A stretch of DNA of 64,000 nt from assembly GCA_030141605.1 (NCBI GenBank), contig JAQGDQ010002385.1, positions 228,838 through 292,837 on the forward strand. Direction: 5' to 3'. The translations under genes were made by a program, and so were the position numbers. The notes beneath the pieces are model-generated. The model had not been told where the DNA came from, did no database searches, and worked only from the letters and a program-made list of their open reading frames with translations. Origin of the DNA: Tubiluchus corallicola (lineage: Eukaryota; Priapulida; Priapulimorpha; Priapulimorphida; Tubiluchidae). This document shows positions 1-9,505 of this stretch, piece by piece; within the stretch, counting starts at the first letter, position 1; each line of letters begins with the position of its first letter.

Positions 1-506
1 ATATCCGGCGCAGAAACAATCTCCATCAAACATACACCCGAGCGATTTAAATCAATAAAGCTTTCCGTAGGATGCTGATCATGCAACGATTTTCCCGCAT
101 CTTGTTCCATATGAAGACGCTCTATCCGAACATGCTTCGTGCTGCCATCCGGTAAATCTAAAATAACCTCACCCTCACCAACAATCGGGTGATACAATTG
201 CGATATCTGATATCCTTGCGGTAAATCCGCGTAAAAATAGTTCTTCCGATCAAAAACAGAATATAAATTAATCTTTGCGTTAAGCCCTAGTCCTGTCCGA
301 ACCGCCTGTTCTACACAATATCTGTTCAAAACAGGTAAAACACCAGGCATCGCCGCATCCACAAACGAAACATGCATATTAGGCTCTCCGCCAAAATCAG
401 TCGACGCGCTCGAGAATAATTTCGATCGCGAAATCACCTGGCAGTGAACCTCCAGCCCAATAACAACTTCCCAATCTCCCGTTGCTCCCTCTATTTGATA
501 GCTCAT
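1..506 (-). CDS. gatB: Asp-tRNA(Asn)/Glu-tRNA(Gln) amidotransferase subunit B (partial, N-terminal part)
   Basis: GatB binds the misacylated Asp-tRNA(Asn) or Glu-tRNA(Gln) and activates its side chain so that ammonia supplied by GatA can convert it to Asn or Gln. Only about the first 168 codons are present and the gene runs off the left edge. The ATG (504-506) begins a product starting [20 protein letters not shown], followed by HCQ. The GLEVHCQ segment is the hallmark of the GatB cradle domain, and later conserved segments such as [12 protein letters not shown] and [13 protein letters not shown] are readable. A GGGAGCC stretch lies just upstream of the start. It follows gatA by 14 nt in a gatC-gatA-gatB order. 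Family assignment is firm; completeness cannot be judged here. Confidence 0.95.
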   Translation of the reverse strand, partial: MSYQIEGATGDWEVVIGLEVHCQVISRSKLFSSASTDFGGEPNMHVSFVDAAMPGVLPVLNRYCVEQAVRTGLGLNAKINLYSVFDRKNYFYADLPQGYQISQLYHPIVGEGEVILDLPDGSTKHVRIERLHMEQDAGKSLHDQHPTESFIDLNRSGVCLMEIVSAPD

Positions 507-520
507 CGTTGGCTCCCTTC

Positions 521-1993
521 TTACTTCGCCTGCGGCAAGCTATTAAAATTAGCTCGTTGTTCTAAAATATGCGCTCCACGGAAAACAGACTCTTCCTCCC
601 AGTGGCGGCCAACCAATTGAAGTCCCAAAGGCAGCCCTTCACTATCAAGGCTACATGGAACCGAAATCGCCGGCAATCCCGCTAAACTAATTGGCACCGT
701 AAATATATCGTTTAAATACATTGATATCGTATCTTTTTCTTTCTTCTCAAAACCAAACGCTGCTGTCGGAGCTGTCGGCGTCAACAATAAATCAACATTC
801 GAAAAAACACGATGAAAGTCTTCCACAATCAAGCGACGAACACGCTGCGCCTTCGTATAATAAGCATCATAAAAACCAGATGATAGTACATACGTCCCAA
901 TCATAATACGACGGCGAACCTCCGAGCCAAATCCCTCACGGCGCGTATTCATATACATATCATCAAGCGTTTCTCCATCAATACGCAACCCATAACGAAC
1001 GCCATCATAACGCGCCAAGTTCGCCGATGCTTCCGCCGGCGCGATAATATAATAGACAGGAAGTGCATATCGCGTATAAGGAAGCGAAACCTCAACAACT
1101 TCCGCACCCTCCTCCTGAAGCCACAAAGCCCCTCGCTCCCAAAAACGAAGAAGCTCCTCAGGCATACCATCTACCTTATATTCCTTCGGAATACCTATCC
1201 GCATACCGGCGACACCCTGCTCTAGACTTTTCGTGAAATCCGGCACAGAGCGTGGAGAAGACGTCGAATCTTTGGCATCATGCCCCGCCATAACATTCAA
1301 CATCAACGCTGAATCTTCAACTGTCGTGGTCATCGGACCCGCCTGATCTAAAGAAGAGGCAAACGCAACAATTCCAAAACGAGAACAACGGCCATATGTC
1401 GGCTTCATGCCGACAATCCCTGTGAAAGCCGCTGGTTGGCGAATTGAACCCCCTGTATCCGTGCCTGTCGCTCCTAAAACAACACGCGCAGAAACAGCCG
1501 CCGCAGACCCCGACGAAGAGCCACCAGGAACACGAGGGGAGGGACTCTCACGTTTCCACGGATTTACAGCAGGCTTATAATAACTCGTCAAACCTGCCGA
1601 GCCCATCGCGAACTCGTCCAGATTCAGCTTTCCAACCATGATTGTACCCGCTGATTTTAAATTCCCCGTAACCGTCGATTCATACGAAGGAACAAAGTCA
1701 TGCAATATATGCGATCCTGCCGTTGTTAAAACGCCTTCCGTGCAAAATAAATCCTTGTTCGCTATCGGCAGACCATCCAAAACACCTAATGTCTCTCCCT
1801 TCCGGCGTCGAGCATCCGACGCATGCGCCTGCTCTAGCGCAAGATCTGGAGTTTCCGTAATAAACATATTCAAAGATCGGAAATCCTCCATCGCCTGCAA
1901 AGAAGCCTCTGTTAATTCCACAGAAGAAAATTCCCCGCAAGACAAGCCCTCAGAGGCTGATTTTAAAGATAAATCTGATAATTTCAATGTCAT
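521..1993 (-). CDS. gatA: Asp-tRNA(Asn)/Glu-tRNA(Gln) amidotransferase subunit A
   Basis: GatA is the glutaminase subunit of the GatCAB complex. It hydrolyses glutamine and channels ammonia to GatB for tRNA-dependent synthesis of Gln-tRNA and/or Asn-tRNA in the cytosol. The 490-residue product has normal length for the family. The amidase-signature triad is visible: Lys80 (in IANKDLF), cis-Ser159 (in [11 protein letters not shown]) and nucleophile Ser183 (in [12 protein letters not shown]). Its ATG overlaps the gatC stop by 4 nt (ATGA), so the two are translationally coupled, and gatB follows after 14 nt. Presence of GatCAB implies that the organism lacks GlnRS and/or AsnRS (general knowledge, not shown here). 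Confidence 0.97.
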   Translation of the reverse strand: MTLKLSDLSLKSASEGLSCGEFSSVELTEASLQAMEDFRSLNMFITETPDLALEQAHASDARRRKGETLGVLDGLPIANKDLFCTEGVLTTAGSHILHDFVPSYESTVTGNLKSAGTIMVGKLNLDEFAMGSAGLTSYYKPAVNPWKRESPSPRVPGGSSSGSAAAVSARVVLGATGTDTGGSIRQPAAFTGIVGMKPTYGRCSRFGIVAFASSLDQAGPMTTTVEDSALMLNVMAGHDAKDSTSSPRSVPDFTKSLEQGVAGMRIGIPKEYKVDGMPEELLRFWERGALWLQEEGAEVVEVSLPYTRYALPVYYIIAPAEASANLARYDGVRYGLRIDGETLDDMYMNTRREGFGSEVRRRIMIGTYVLSSGFYDAYYTKAQRVRRLIVEDFHRVFSNVDLLLTPTAPTAAFGFEKKEKDTISMYLNDIFTVPISLAGLPAISVPCSLDSEGLPLGLQLVGRHWEEESVFRGAHILEQRANFNSLPQAK

Positions 1994-2280
1994 GACTCCA
2001 CTACCTTAGGAACTGTATAATATCCATCCTCTGACTTCACAGCATTGGAAAGAAAACGCTCACGATATCCTCCATCCATCACCTTGTCTTCTCGAAACGG
2101 CAACACAACATCCGTTACAGACGTCAATGGATCAACCTGATTTGTATCAACTTCCTGCAAAATCGTAACCCAATCCAAAATAGGCGTTAATTCGTCCACT
2201 AGAGAATCAAGCTCGTCGTCATCAATACGAATACGTGCTAAAAAAGCAATTTCTCTAACTTCTTTTCGGCTTAAAGACAT
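1990..2280 (-). CDS. gatC: Asp-tRNA(Asn)/Glu-tRNA(Gln) amidotransferase subunit C
   Basis: GatC is the small stabilising subunit that wraps around the GatA-GatB interface. The chosen start gives 96 residues beginning [17 protein letters not shown], the usual N-terminus of the family. A longer reading from 2355 would add 25 residues unlike GatC. The start at 2280 is preceded by a good ribosome binding site (GGAAGG, about 7 nt upstream on the minus strand). The ATGA overlap with gatA marks it as first gene of the gatCAB operon. The C-terminal end carries the typical pattern [14 protein letters not shown] and [10 protein letters not shown]. Confidence 0.93.
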   Translation of the reverse strand: MSLSRKEVREIAFLARIRIDDDELDSLVDELTPILDWVTILQEVDTNQVDPLTSVTDVVLPFREDKVMDGGYRERFLSNAVKSEDGYYTVPKVVES

Positions 2281-2512
2281 GATATCTACCTTCCTATAAA
2301 TTTTATCGCACACCAACAACGCTATTTTGGCAAATAAACAAGTTGTTATCAACAAATTTCAATGCACATCCCTATATTCCTAATATGTAAACAACAGAAT
2401 ATAAAACATAGAGAAAGGTTAAGAAATAGCATACATTATTTAAAAAACACAATAAAAGAAAAATTTATTCGCTAAAAACAAATTCTTTCCAAAATAGATT
2501 ACATAATAAATA

Positions 2513-2541
2513 TTGATAATATAGATTCGAAAAACTATACT
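2513..2541 (+). promoter_or_regulatory. sigma-70-type promoter of ruvX-plsY
   Basis: A TTGATA -35 box (2513-2518) and a TATACT -10 box (2536-2541) are separated by exactly 17 nt. Transcription would start near 2548, only about 4 nt before the ruvX ATG, so the mRNA would be leaderless or nearly so. No Shine-Dalgarno sequence is seen before that ATG. Confidence 0.6.
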
Positions 2542-2551
2542 CACAAATATT

Positions 2552-3049
2552 ATGACAATCATTACAATTGACGATCTTCAAAAAATTAAAACAAACAATA
2601 ATCGATTGCTGTGCCTCGATGTCGGAAAAAAAACGATAGGACTTGCCGTCTCAGATCCTTCTTTCCTTATCGCGACTGCTTGCAAAACAATTCGACGACA
2701 AAAATTCCAGCAGGATATCGATAAAATTAAACAGCATATCGAGCAGTATCATGTTTCGGCTCTCATTGTCGGGCTCCCTCTTAACATGGACGGAACAGAA
2801 GGAAAGCAATGCCAGTCTATAAGAGATTTTACCACCCAGATGCTCCAATATATCGATATTCCCTTGGTCTTCCAAGATGAACGTCTCTCTAGCAGCGCTG
2901 TCGAGCGTCTTCTTATCTCAGAAGCGAACAGCAGTAGAAAAAAGCGCGCAAACGTCATTGATAGTCTTGCCGCCACATGGATTCTTCAAGGCGTCCTTGA
3001 TTATTTAAAACAAAGCACTTCCGCAAGGAGATTAACGAATGGAAATTAA
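2552..3049 (+). CDS. ruvX: RuvX/YqgF family Holliday-junction resolvase / pre-16S rRNA nuclease
   Basis: RuvX (YqgF) is an RNase H-fold nuclease implicated in 5'-end maturation of pre-16S rRNA and possibly in Holliday-junction processing. The 165-residue product has the family's opening strand with its catalytic aspartate (LCLDVGKKTIGLAVSDP), the VGLPLNMDGTEG segment, and the FQDERLSSSAVERLL and DSLAATWILQGVLD segments. It has about 15 extra N-terminal residues compared with short family members. The ATG lies just downstream of a strong promoter with no ribosome binding site. It overlaps plsY by 11 nt, so the pair is an operon. Confidence 0.93.
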   Translation: MTIITIDDLQKIKTNNNRLLCLDVGKKTIGLAVSDPSFLIATACKTIRRQKFQQDIDKIKQHIEQYHVSALIVGLPLNMDGTEGKQCQSIRDFTTQMLQYIDIPLVFQDERLSSSAVERLLISEANSSRKKRANVIDSLAATWILQGVLDYLKQSTSARRLTNGN

Positions 3050-3728
3050 CATAAATCTGACCCTTCCTCAGCTTGAATCTTTCTCCTTCTCAACTGTATG
3101 GGGTGTTCTTTTCGTTGGATATATTATCGGCTCAATACCTTGCGGACTCATTCTTGCAAAAATTTCTGGATATGGCGATATCAGGAAAATCGGCTCGGGA
3201 AATATCGGCGCAACAAATGTCCTACGAACCGGCAGTAAAAAACTTGCCTTCATAACACTGCTCTGTGATGCAGGAAAAGGAATAGCCGCTGTACTCATCA
3301 TCAAAACTTTTTTCTCTCACCCACCAGAAATACCTGAATATCTGATTTATAAAAGCTTTATCCTTGAATTCGCTGGTGGATTCGGCGCTGTCTTTGGGCA
3401 TAATTTCCCATTCTGGCTTAAATTTAACGGTGGAAAAGGAGTCGCAACAAGCTTTGGGGTCCTTTTCGCGCTCTCATGGCCAGCTGGGCTCATGGCTGTC
3501 ATAACATGGCTTTTTATCGCTTTGGTCTTCAGATTTTCCTCCCTTGCCGCTATCACATCCTTTATCCTCCTTCCTATATATGCCCTCTTTGCACAAGGGC
3601 TGTTCTTCAGTATCGCATCTTGCGCCTTAAGCACTCTTGTAATCCTGCGGCACAAAAGCAACATATATAGACTCTTTACAGATTCAGAGCCTCAAATCTC
3701 TTTTAAAAGCAAAAAAACAACAGAATAG
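3039..3728 (+). CDS. plsY: glycerol-3-phosphate acyltransferase PlsY
   Basis: PlsY is an inner-membrane enzyme that transfers an acyl group from acyl-phosphate to glycerol-3-phosphate, the first step of phospholipid synthesis in the PlsX/PlsY route. The 229-residue hydrophobic product has the three conserved cytoplasmic motifs: GSIPCGLILAK, GSGNIGATNVLRTG and FGHNFPFWLKFNGGKGVATS. Several membrane segments are evident. It overlaps ruvX by 11 nt. The gap to dprA (158 nt) is AT-rich, with a 7-bp AGATTAA/TTAATCT inverted repeat near 3768-3801 but no convincing terminator. Confidence 0.95.
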   Translation: MEININLTLPQLESFSFSTVWGVLFVGYIIGSIPCGLILAKISGYGDIRKIGSGNIGATNVLRTGSKKLAFITLLCDAGKGIAAVLIIKTFFSHPPEIPEYLIYKSFILEFAGGFGAVFGHNFPFWLKFNGGKGVATSFGVLFALSWPAGLMAVITWLFIALVFRFSSLAAITSFILLPIYALFAQGLFFSIASCALSTLVILRHKSNIYRLFTDSEPQISFKSKKTTE

Positions 3729-3886
3729 CAATTTCTACAAAAATGTCCCTTTCGGCAAAAAAGGTAGATTAAGTTTTTATAAATAGATATAATAATTAAT
3801 CTATAGCAGACAGCACTAAAAAATATCGACCTGTAAAAAATACACAAAATACACTTCTATTTTTGTGTCCAAGGGAGCATATAACC

Positions 3887-5035
3887 ATGAATAAAAATAC
3901 AGTGCAGGAACCACCAAAGCGACAATTATCACAACAAGAAAAATTCGACTGGCTTCGACTCAGCCTCAGTGAAAATGTCGGCCCTATTACATTTTTTAAA
4001 CTATTAGAGCGTTTCAGCAGCGCAAAAGCCGCTCTTGAGGAATTGCCAACCCTCGCAAAACTCGGTGGAAAAACTAAAAAAATCAAGTTGTTTTCTAAAA
4101 AAAATACTGAAAAAATTATCCACTTCTGCGAGCAAAACAACATTCACATAGAGGCTTTTCCAGAAGAGCATTATCCAACGCTTCTCCGCTATATTGAAGA
4201 TGCGCCTCCTCTTCTCTTTGTCCGCGGGAAAAAACATCTCCTTACAAAAAAATCAGTCGCTATTGTCGGCGCAAGAAACGCTTCAATCAATGGGCAAAAA
4301 ATAACTCACGATATCACTAAGAATCTTGGGGAAGCTGGATTCCTGACCGTATCTGGAATGGCACGCGGAATCGATACCGCCGCTCATAACGCCGCTATCA
4401 ATAAAGGAACAGCCGCAGTTCTCGCCGGAGGAGTCGATATTGTATATCCATCAGAAAACCAAGATCTCTACGAAGAAATTCTACATATCGGTGTCGCCTT
4501 TTCCGAATCGCCACCTAAAACACAACCCATCGCGCGACACTTTCCACGCAGAAACAGGCTTATCTCTGGTATGTGTCGTGGAATCATTATCATCGAAGCT
4601 TCCATAAAATCCGGCTCTCTCATTACTGCAAAAATGGCTCTGGAGCAAGGGCGCGAGGTTTTTTCCGTTCCCGGCTCACCCCTTGATCCAAGAGCAAAAG
4701 GAACAAATATGCTGATAAAAGAAGGCGCGATTCTCGCCGAAGACGCTGGCGACATTCTGCCCACTCTTAACAAGTTACATCACTCTCCTATTGCTGACAG
4801 AATCATCTCATACCAGCTGGATTCATCACTCCATATTTCTCCTCACGAAACAGAAATCGCCAGAAATACAATCATTGAAAAACTTAGCCCCATTCCCACA
4901 TCTATGAATGAACTTCTCAATCAATCCTCTTTTTCACCTGCTCTTATATCCCTTGTTCTCCTTGAATTAGAGCTTGCTGGAAAACTGCAAAGACATCCTG
5001 GTGATAAAGTTAGTCTCATTGGAAGCTTGCAATAA
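3887..5035 (+). CDS. dprA: DNA-processing protein DprA
   Basis: DprA binds incoming single-stranded DNA and loads RecA during natural transformation; it is also kept in many non-transforming bacteria. The start at 3887 (382 residues) is chosen because AAGGGAG lies at 3871-3877 at correct spacing; a TTG 24 nt upstream would place that site inside the coding region. The Rossmann-like DprA domain shows VGARNAS, SGMARGIDTAAHNAAI, AVLAGGVDIVYPSEN and FPRRNRLISG. The C-terminal region (about 310-382) resembles the DprA winged-helix domain. dprA and topA are adjacent in the same orientation, a common alphaproteobacterial order. Confidence 0.94.
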   Translation: MNKNTVQEPPKRQLSQQEKFDWLRLSLSENVGPITFFKLLERFSSAKAALEELPTLAKLGGKTKKIKLFSKKNTEKIIHFCEQNNIHIEAFPEEHYPTLLRYIEDAPPLLFVRGKKHLLTKKSVAIVGARNASINGQKITHDITKNLGEAGFLTVSGMARGIDTAAHNAAINKGTAAVLAGGVDIVYPSENQDLYEEILHIGVAFSESPPKTQPIARHFPRRNRLISGMCRGIIIIEASIKSGSLITAKMALEQGREVFSVPGSPLDPRAKGTNMLIKEGAILAEDAGDILPTLNKLHHSPIADRIISYQLDSSLHISPHETEIARNTIIEKLSPIPTSMNELLNQSSFSPALISLVLLELELAGKLQRHPGDKVSLIGSLQ

Positions 5036-5118
5036 AATTAAAACATGGTAATAAAAGAAACAGAATCGATAAATTAAAATAAAATACTGAAAATTACAAA
5101 AAATGGACTATAGATACA

Positions 5119-7587
5119 ATGGACGTTGTTATTGTTGAATCACCCGCAAAAGCGAAAACAATCAATAAATATCTTGGCGATAATTATAAAGTTCTCGCAA
5201 GCTATGGACACATAAGAGATCTGCCAGCGAAAGACGGATCTGTCCTCCCTGATGAAAATTTCTCGATGTTATGGCAAGAAGATGAAAAATCATCAAAACA
5301 TATCAAAGAGATCATAAGCGCTATCAAAAATGCCGATACCCTCTTCCTCGCAACCGACCCAGACCGCGAGGGAGAAGCCATCTCATGGCACGTTCTGCAA
5401 GTCCTTATCAATAAAGAAAAAATTAAACAGAAAAATATTAAACGCGTCGTCTTTAATGAAATTACAAAAAACGCCATCTTAGACGCTTTTAAAAACCCAA
5501 GAGACCTCGATCAACAACTTATCGACGCTTACTTGGCGCGGCGTGCTCTGGACTATCTTGTTGGGTTCACCCTCTCGCCTGTCTTATGGAGGAAATTACC
5601 CGGAAGCCGATCCGCAGGGCGAGTCCAGTCTGTCGCTCTTAAGCTTATCTGTGAGCGCGAAATTGAAATCAAACAATTTATCCCACAAGAATATTGGACT
5701 ATAAACGGAACATTCCTAACAGAAAAAAATGAGCCCCTGCCCGCTCAACTGTCTATCCTGAATAATGAAAAGATCGAAAAATTCTCCTTGAAAAATAAAG
5801 AGCAAGCCGAAAAAGCCATCGCTCTCATCCAACAACAAAACTTCCACATTCATGCAATCAAAAAACGGCAGGTGAAACGATCCCCAACTCCTCCATTTAT
5901 TACTTCCACATTACAGCAAAGCGCCGCAAGACAGCTCTATTTTTCAACAAAGCGAACCATGCAGGTCGCGCAAAAACTCTATGAGGGAATTCCCATCAGC
6001 GGCGAAACAACCGGTCTGATAACCTACATGCGAACAGATAGTACACAAGTCTCAACAAGCGCTATCCAAGCCTGTAGAAAAACAATCGAAAAACTTTATA
6101 ATAAAGACTACCTGCCCGAAAAACCACGCGCATGGAAATCCAGCACCCGAAACGCACAAGAAGCTCACGAAGCTATCCGACCAACCGATATCTCAAAAAC
6201 ACCTCAACAACTTGCCTCATGGCTCAGCGCTGAACAATTAAAACTCTATACACTCATATGGAAACAAACACTCGCAAGCCAAATGGCAAACGCTCTTATT
6301 GATCAAGTAACAATCGACATCGCATCTAAAGACAATACTCATTTCAAAACAACAGGCTCTACAATTGCTTTCGACGGCTTTATGGCGCTCCATAAAGAAA
6401 CCGAAAAAAAAGACCAAACCCTTCCTCCTCTTCAAGAAGGAAATACCCTGACAACAAAAAATATCGACCCGCAGCAGCATTTTACACAGCCTCCACCACG
6501 GTATTCCGAAGCATCCCTAGTACAAAAACTTGAAGAGCTTGGAATCGGAAGACCATCTACATACGCTTCCATCATATCTGTCTTACAAGATCGAAATTAT
6601 GTCCATCTAGAAAAAAGGCGATTTATACCAGAAGATCGTGGGCAACTCGTAACCGCCTTTCTCAGTAAATTTTTCACGCAATATATCGCTTATGACTTCA
6701 CCGCCGAGCTAGAGCGAAAACTTGACGATATCGCCAGCGGGCGCGCGTCATGGAAAGTCATCCTTACCGAGTTTTGGAAACAGTTCAACGATGACGTCAC
6801 AAAAACAAAAGACCTCAAAATACAGGAAGTTCTCGAAACACTTAACCAGCAGCTCAGTATTCACTTCATCGGTGAGGATACCTCATGCCCCCAGTGTAAA
6901 GAAGGAACCCTTGGTTTTAAAGTCGGAAAGTTCGGCGCCTTCATCGGATGTTCACACTATCCGGAGTGTCGCTATACACGGCAGCTTAACCAGGAGGAAG
7001 ACGTATCCCCTTCTGGAAATAGCGACTGTATATCTCTCGGGAATCATCCAGATACGCAAAAGCCTATCCTGTTGCGAAAAGGGCCTTACGGACACTATGT
7101 GCAAATGGGCGATATAGAAGAAGAAAAACCAAAGCGGGTTTCGCTTCCTAAAGATATGTCTCCAGATATTATTAATTCTGAAATCGCTATTGGCCTTCTG
7201 TCCCTTCCTAAAGATATGGGTTTCCACCCAGCAACCAACGATAAAATCTCTGTAGGGCTAGGACGATACGGGCCTTACGTAAAATATGGTAGCAATTTCG
7301 TATCTTTAACAAAAGATGACAATATTCTTACCATAACACGAGCGCGCGCCATTGAGCTTATTGACGAATCACAGGCCAAAAATCCTACTACTCTCCTTGG
7401 AAACCATCCTAAAAATAAAAAGCCCGTCACCCTTAAAAAAGGGCGGTGGGGATTTTATGTTCAAAATGGCAAACTGCGGGCTCCCGTTCCTAAAACTACC
7501 GACGAAAATAACGTAACTCTTGAAGACGCTCTTAAGTGGCTTGAAAAAAAAGAAGCCGCCAGCAAAAAAACAAAGGCTAAAAAGTAG
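5119..7587 (+). CDS. topA: DNA topoisomerase I
   Basis: Type IA topoisomerase that relaxes negative supercoils by a transient single-strand break. The 822-residue product has an N-terminal Toprim domain (VIVESPAKAKTINKYLG; acidic ATDPDREGEAISWH), the active-site tyrosine at residue 303 (GLITYMRTDST), and a C-terminal part with one four-cysteine zinc ribbon (CPQC, then CSHYPEC) followed by glycine-rich repeats of the GRYGPYVKYG type. The C-terminus is lysine-rich (KKEAASKKTKAKK). No Shine-Dalgarno sequence precedes the ATG, and a weak -10-like TATAGA at 5109-5114 sits almost on the start codon. A candidate terminator follows at 7627. Confidence 0.97.
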   Translation: MDVVIVESPAKAKTINKYLGDNYKVLASYGHIRDLPAKDGSVLPDENFSMLWQEDEKSSKHIKEIISAIKNADTLFLATDPDREGEAISWHVLQVLINKEKIKQKNIKRVVFNEITKNAILDAFKNPRDLDQQLIDAYLARRALDYLVGFTLSPVLWRKLPGSRSAGRVQSVALKLICEREIEIKQFIPQEYWTINGTFLTEKNEPLPAQLSILNNEKIEKFSLKNKEQAEKAIALIQQQNFHIHAIKKRQVKRSPTPPFITSTLQQSAARQLYFSTKRTMQVAQKLYEGIPISGETTGLITYMRTDSTQVSTSAIQACRKTIEKLYNKDYLPEKPRAWKSSTRNAQEAHEAIRPTDISKTPQQLASWLSAEQLKLYTLIWKQTLASQMANALIDQVTIDIASKDNTHFKTTGSTIAFDGFMALHKETEKKDQTLPPLQEGNTLTTKNIDPQQHFTQPPPRYSEASLVQKLEELGIGRPSTYASIISVLQDRNYVHLEKRRFIPEDRGQLVTAFLSKFFTQYIAYDFTAELERKLDDIASGRASWKVILTEFWKQFNDDVTKTKDLKIQEVLETLNQQLSIHFIGEDTSCPQCKEGTLGFKVGKFGAFIGCSHYPECRYTRQLNQEEDVSPSGNSDCISLGNHPDTQKPILLRKGPYGHYVQMGDIEEEKPKRVSLPKDMSPDIINSEIAIGLLSLPKDMGFHPATNDKISVGLGRYGPYVKYGSNFVSLTKDDNILTITRARAIELIDESQAKNPTTLLGNHPKNKKPVTLKKGRWGFYVQNGKLRAPVPKTTDENNVTLEDALKWLEKKEAASKKTKAKK

Positions 7588-7626
7588 AAAAAACAGCGGG
7601 AAAAATCATAAGAATTATGATCTCGC

Positions 7627-7663
7627 AAAAGTGCCCTCTACTCTATGAGTAAAGCGCACTTTT
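7627..7663 (+). terminator. candidate hairpin terminator after topA
   Basis: AAAAGTGC (7627-7634) pairs perfectly with GCACTTTT (7656-7663), and a second small stem, ACTC/GAGT, lies inside the 21-nt loop. It lies between convergent topA (plus) and mmsA (minus). Because the A-tract and T-tract form part of the stem, it could work in both directions. Confidence 0.45.
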
Positions 7664-7824
7664 AAAATCACCAGCTTTACAGGCGGATCATTTACCATGG
7701 AGATTACTCCTGAAAACCGTTCCGCTTTAATTCAGCTTAAAACTCAATAACAAACAGATAGTCCCGCTGAATCTCTAAAAAAGCAGAACGCTAAGAAATC
7801 TCTATAGTAAACGAGAACAAACCG

Positions 7825-9327
7825 CTATTTTAAAGTCGGCATGGCAAATTCCGCCTCCTTGCCAATCGAGCCCGGCCACCGCTGCGTCACTGTCTTTTGG
7901 CGCGTATAAAACCTTACACCTTCCATACCATGAATATGCATATCACCAAAAAGAGACTCTTTCCACCCCCCAAAGCTATGGTAAGCAACCGGCACAGGAA
8001 TAGGAACATTAACTCCTACCATACCCGCCTCTACACGCGACGCGAAAACATGAGCGATCTCTCCATCCCGTGTAAAAACCGCCGCTCCATTTCCATAACG
8101 ATGTGCATTGACAAGACGTAAAGCTTCCTCAAAACCATCCGCGCGAACAATACATAGCACAGGACCAAATATCTCCTCCTGATAAATATCCATATGAGGC
8201 TTGACATGGTCAAATAAACATCCTCCTAAAAAATATCCCTCTTCATGGCCTGCCGGCGGGCGAAAAGAACGACCATCAACAACCAGTGACGCCCCTTCTT
8301 CAACACCTCGGTTGACCCAAGTAACAACCCGATCAAGATGCGCACGGGAGACAAGCGGCCCCATCTCGGCATCTTTGTCCGTAAAAGGCCCCACTTTCAA
8401 CAAACGAACCGCTTCCGATAAACGCTCAACAAGCTTATCCGCAACAGAATCTTCTGTAGTAACCGCGACAGAAATCGCCATACAACGCTCTCCTGCTGAG
8501 CCATAGCCAGCTCCCATCAAAGCATTCACAACCTGATCCATATCAGCATCCGGCAAAATAACCATATGATTCTTCGCGCCCGTTAACGCCTGCACCCGTT
8601 TCCCATTCTCCGCGCACTGCTTGTAAACATGCCTTCCAACCGGTGTCGAGCCCACAAAACTAACCGCCTTTACAAGCGGATGCTCCATTAACGCTTCTCC
8701 TGCTTCCTGATCGCCTGAGATAACATTGAAAACACCTGGCGGAAAACCTGCCTCACTCGCCAGCTCCGCAAAACGAAACGCACAAGAAGGAACTTCCGGA
8801 GAAGCCTTTAAAACAAACGTATTTCCACACGCAACCGCAAGAGGAAACATCCATAACGGAACCATTGCCGGAAAATTAAACGGAACAATTCCCGTACAAA
8901 CCCCAAGAGGCTGGCGCATATCCCAACTGTTAATCCCTGTTCCAACCCCTTCACTGTAACTTCCTTTAAGCAAATGAGGAATGCCACACGCAAACTCTAT
9001 TACCTCCATTCCACGCGTTAAAGAACCGCGCGCGTCATCCAGTAATTTACCGTGCTCCAAAGAAATTAAAGAAACAAGCTCCTCTGAATGCGCTTCTAAA
9101 AGCGCCTTATAGCGACATAAAATACGCGCGCGACGAAGAGGCGTAACAGACGACCAAGATAAAAAAGCCCGCGCCGCCGATTCAACAGCGAAATTAACCT
9201 CCTCAGAATTCGCTAAAGGAACAGACCCAACAATATATCCTGTCGCTGGATTTGTTACATCAAAAAAACGGCCTGAACGCCCCTCTACATGCTTTCCATC
9301 AATGAAATATTTTAACGTTTTTGACAT
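7825..9327 (-). CDS. mmsA: CoA-acylating methylmalonate-semialdehyde dehydrogenase (MmsA/IolA family)
   Basis: MmsA-type enzymes oxidise methylmalonate or malonate semialdehyde to propionyl-CoA or acetyl-CoA with NAD+ and CoA, in valine or inositol breakdown. The 500-residue product is a full aldehyde dehydrogenase. The catalytic Cys282 lies in GSAGERCMAISVA, where the arginine before the cysteine is typical of the CoA-acylating subfamily. NFPAMVPLWMFP and FVGSTPVGRHVY are further family signatures. GGAAGC lies at good spacing before the ATG. It lies downstream of an RpiR-family regulator on the same strand; no other valine or inositol genes are in the window, so the physiological substrate is uncertain. 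Confidence 0.9.
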   Translation of the reverse strand: MSKTLKYFIDGKHVEGRSGRFFDVTNPATGYIVGSVPLANSEEVNFAVESAARAFLSWSSVTPLRRARILCRYKALLEAHSEELVSLISLEHGKLLDDARGSLTRGMEVIEFACGIPHLLKGSYSEGVGTGINSWDMRQPLGVCTGIVPFNFPAMVPLWMFPLAVACGNTFVLKASPEVPSCAFRFAELASEAGFPPGVFNVISGDQEAGEALMEHPLVKAVSFVGSTPVGRHVYKQCAENGKRVQALTGAKNHMVILPDADMDQVVNALMGAGYGSAGERCMAISVAVTTEDSVADKLVERLSEAVRLLKVGPFTDKDAEMGPLVSRAHLDRVVTWVNRGVEEGASLVVDGRSFRPPAGHEEGYFLGGCLFDHVKPHMDIYQEEIFGPVLCIVRADGFEEALRLVNAHRYGNGAAVFTRDGEIAHVFASRVEAGMVGVNVPIPVPVAYHSFGGWKESLFGDMHIHGMEGVRFYTRQKTVTQRWPGSIGKEAEFAMPTLK

Positions 9328-9398
9328 TTTTATGCTTCCAATTCTATTTTTTCTGAAATATTGCCTTCCCTACTTTGAGAATAATAGTACAGCTCTTT

Positions 9399-9408
9399 AC
9401 TCATGAGT
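9399..9408. repeat. 10-bp palindrome upstream of mmsA
   Basis: ACTCATGAGT is a perfect palindrome about 72 bp upstream of the mmsA start. It could be an operator half-site pair; nothing else supports this. Confidence 0.25.
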
Positions 9409-9472
9409 TACTAAAAAGATCCAAGCTTCAAGTAACAGCTTACCACTATAAGATCATATTTTTACCATATTA

Positions 9473-9487
9473 TTTTCAATGTGAAAA
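9473..9487. promoter_or_regulatory. TTTTCA-N3-TGAAAA inverted repeat, candidate RpiR operator
   Basis: TTTTCA (9473-9478) and TGAAAA (9482-9487) flank 3 nt between rpiR and mmsA. The same half-sites with a 2-nt spacer occur at 10710-10723 on the other side of the regulator gene. Being present on both sides of rpiR makes it a candidate binding site; this is inference. Confidence 0.35.
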
Positions 9488-9505
9488 CCAACCTTAATTA
9501 AAATT

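Noticed and set aside
1638-2009. Open frame of 123 codons on the plus strand opposite gatA
   Set aside because: It lies wholly opposite gatA, has no ribosome site or family similarity, and is explained by the reverse frame of a coding gene.
7698-7751. Short 17-codon frame after topA (ATG GAG ATT ACT...)
   Set aside because: Too short, no clear ribosome site, and no recognisable product; it overlaps the convergent intergenic region.
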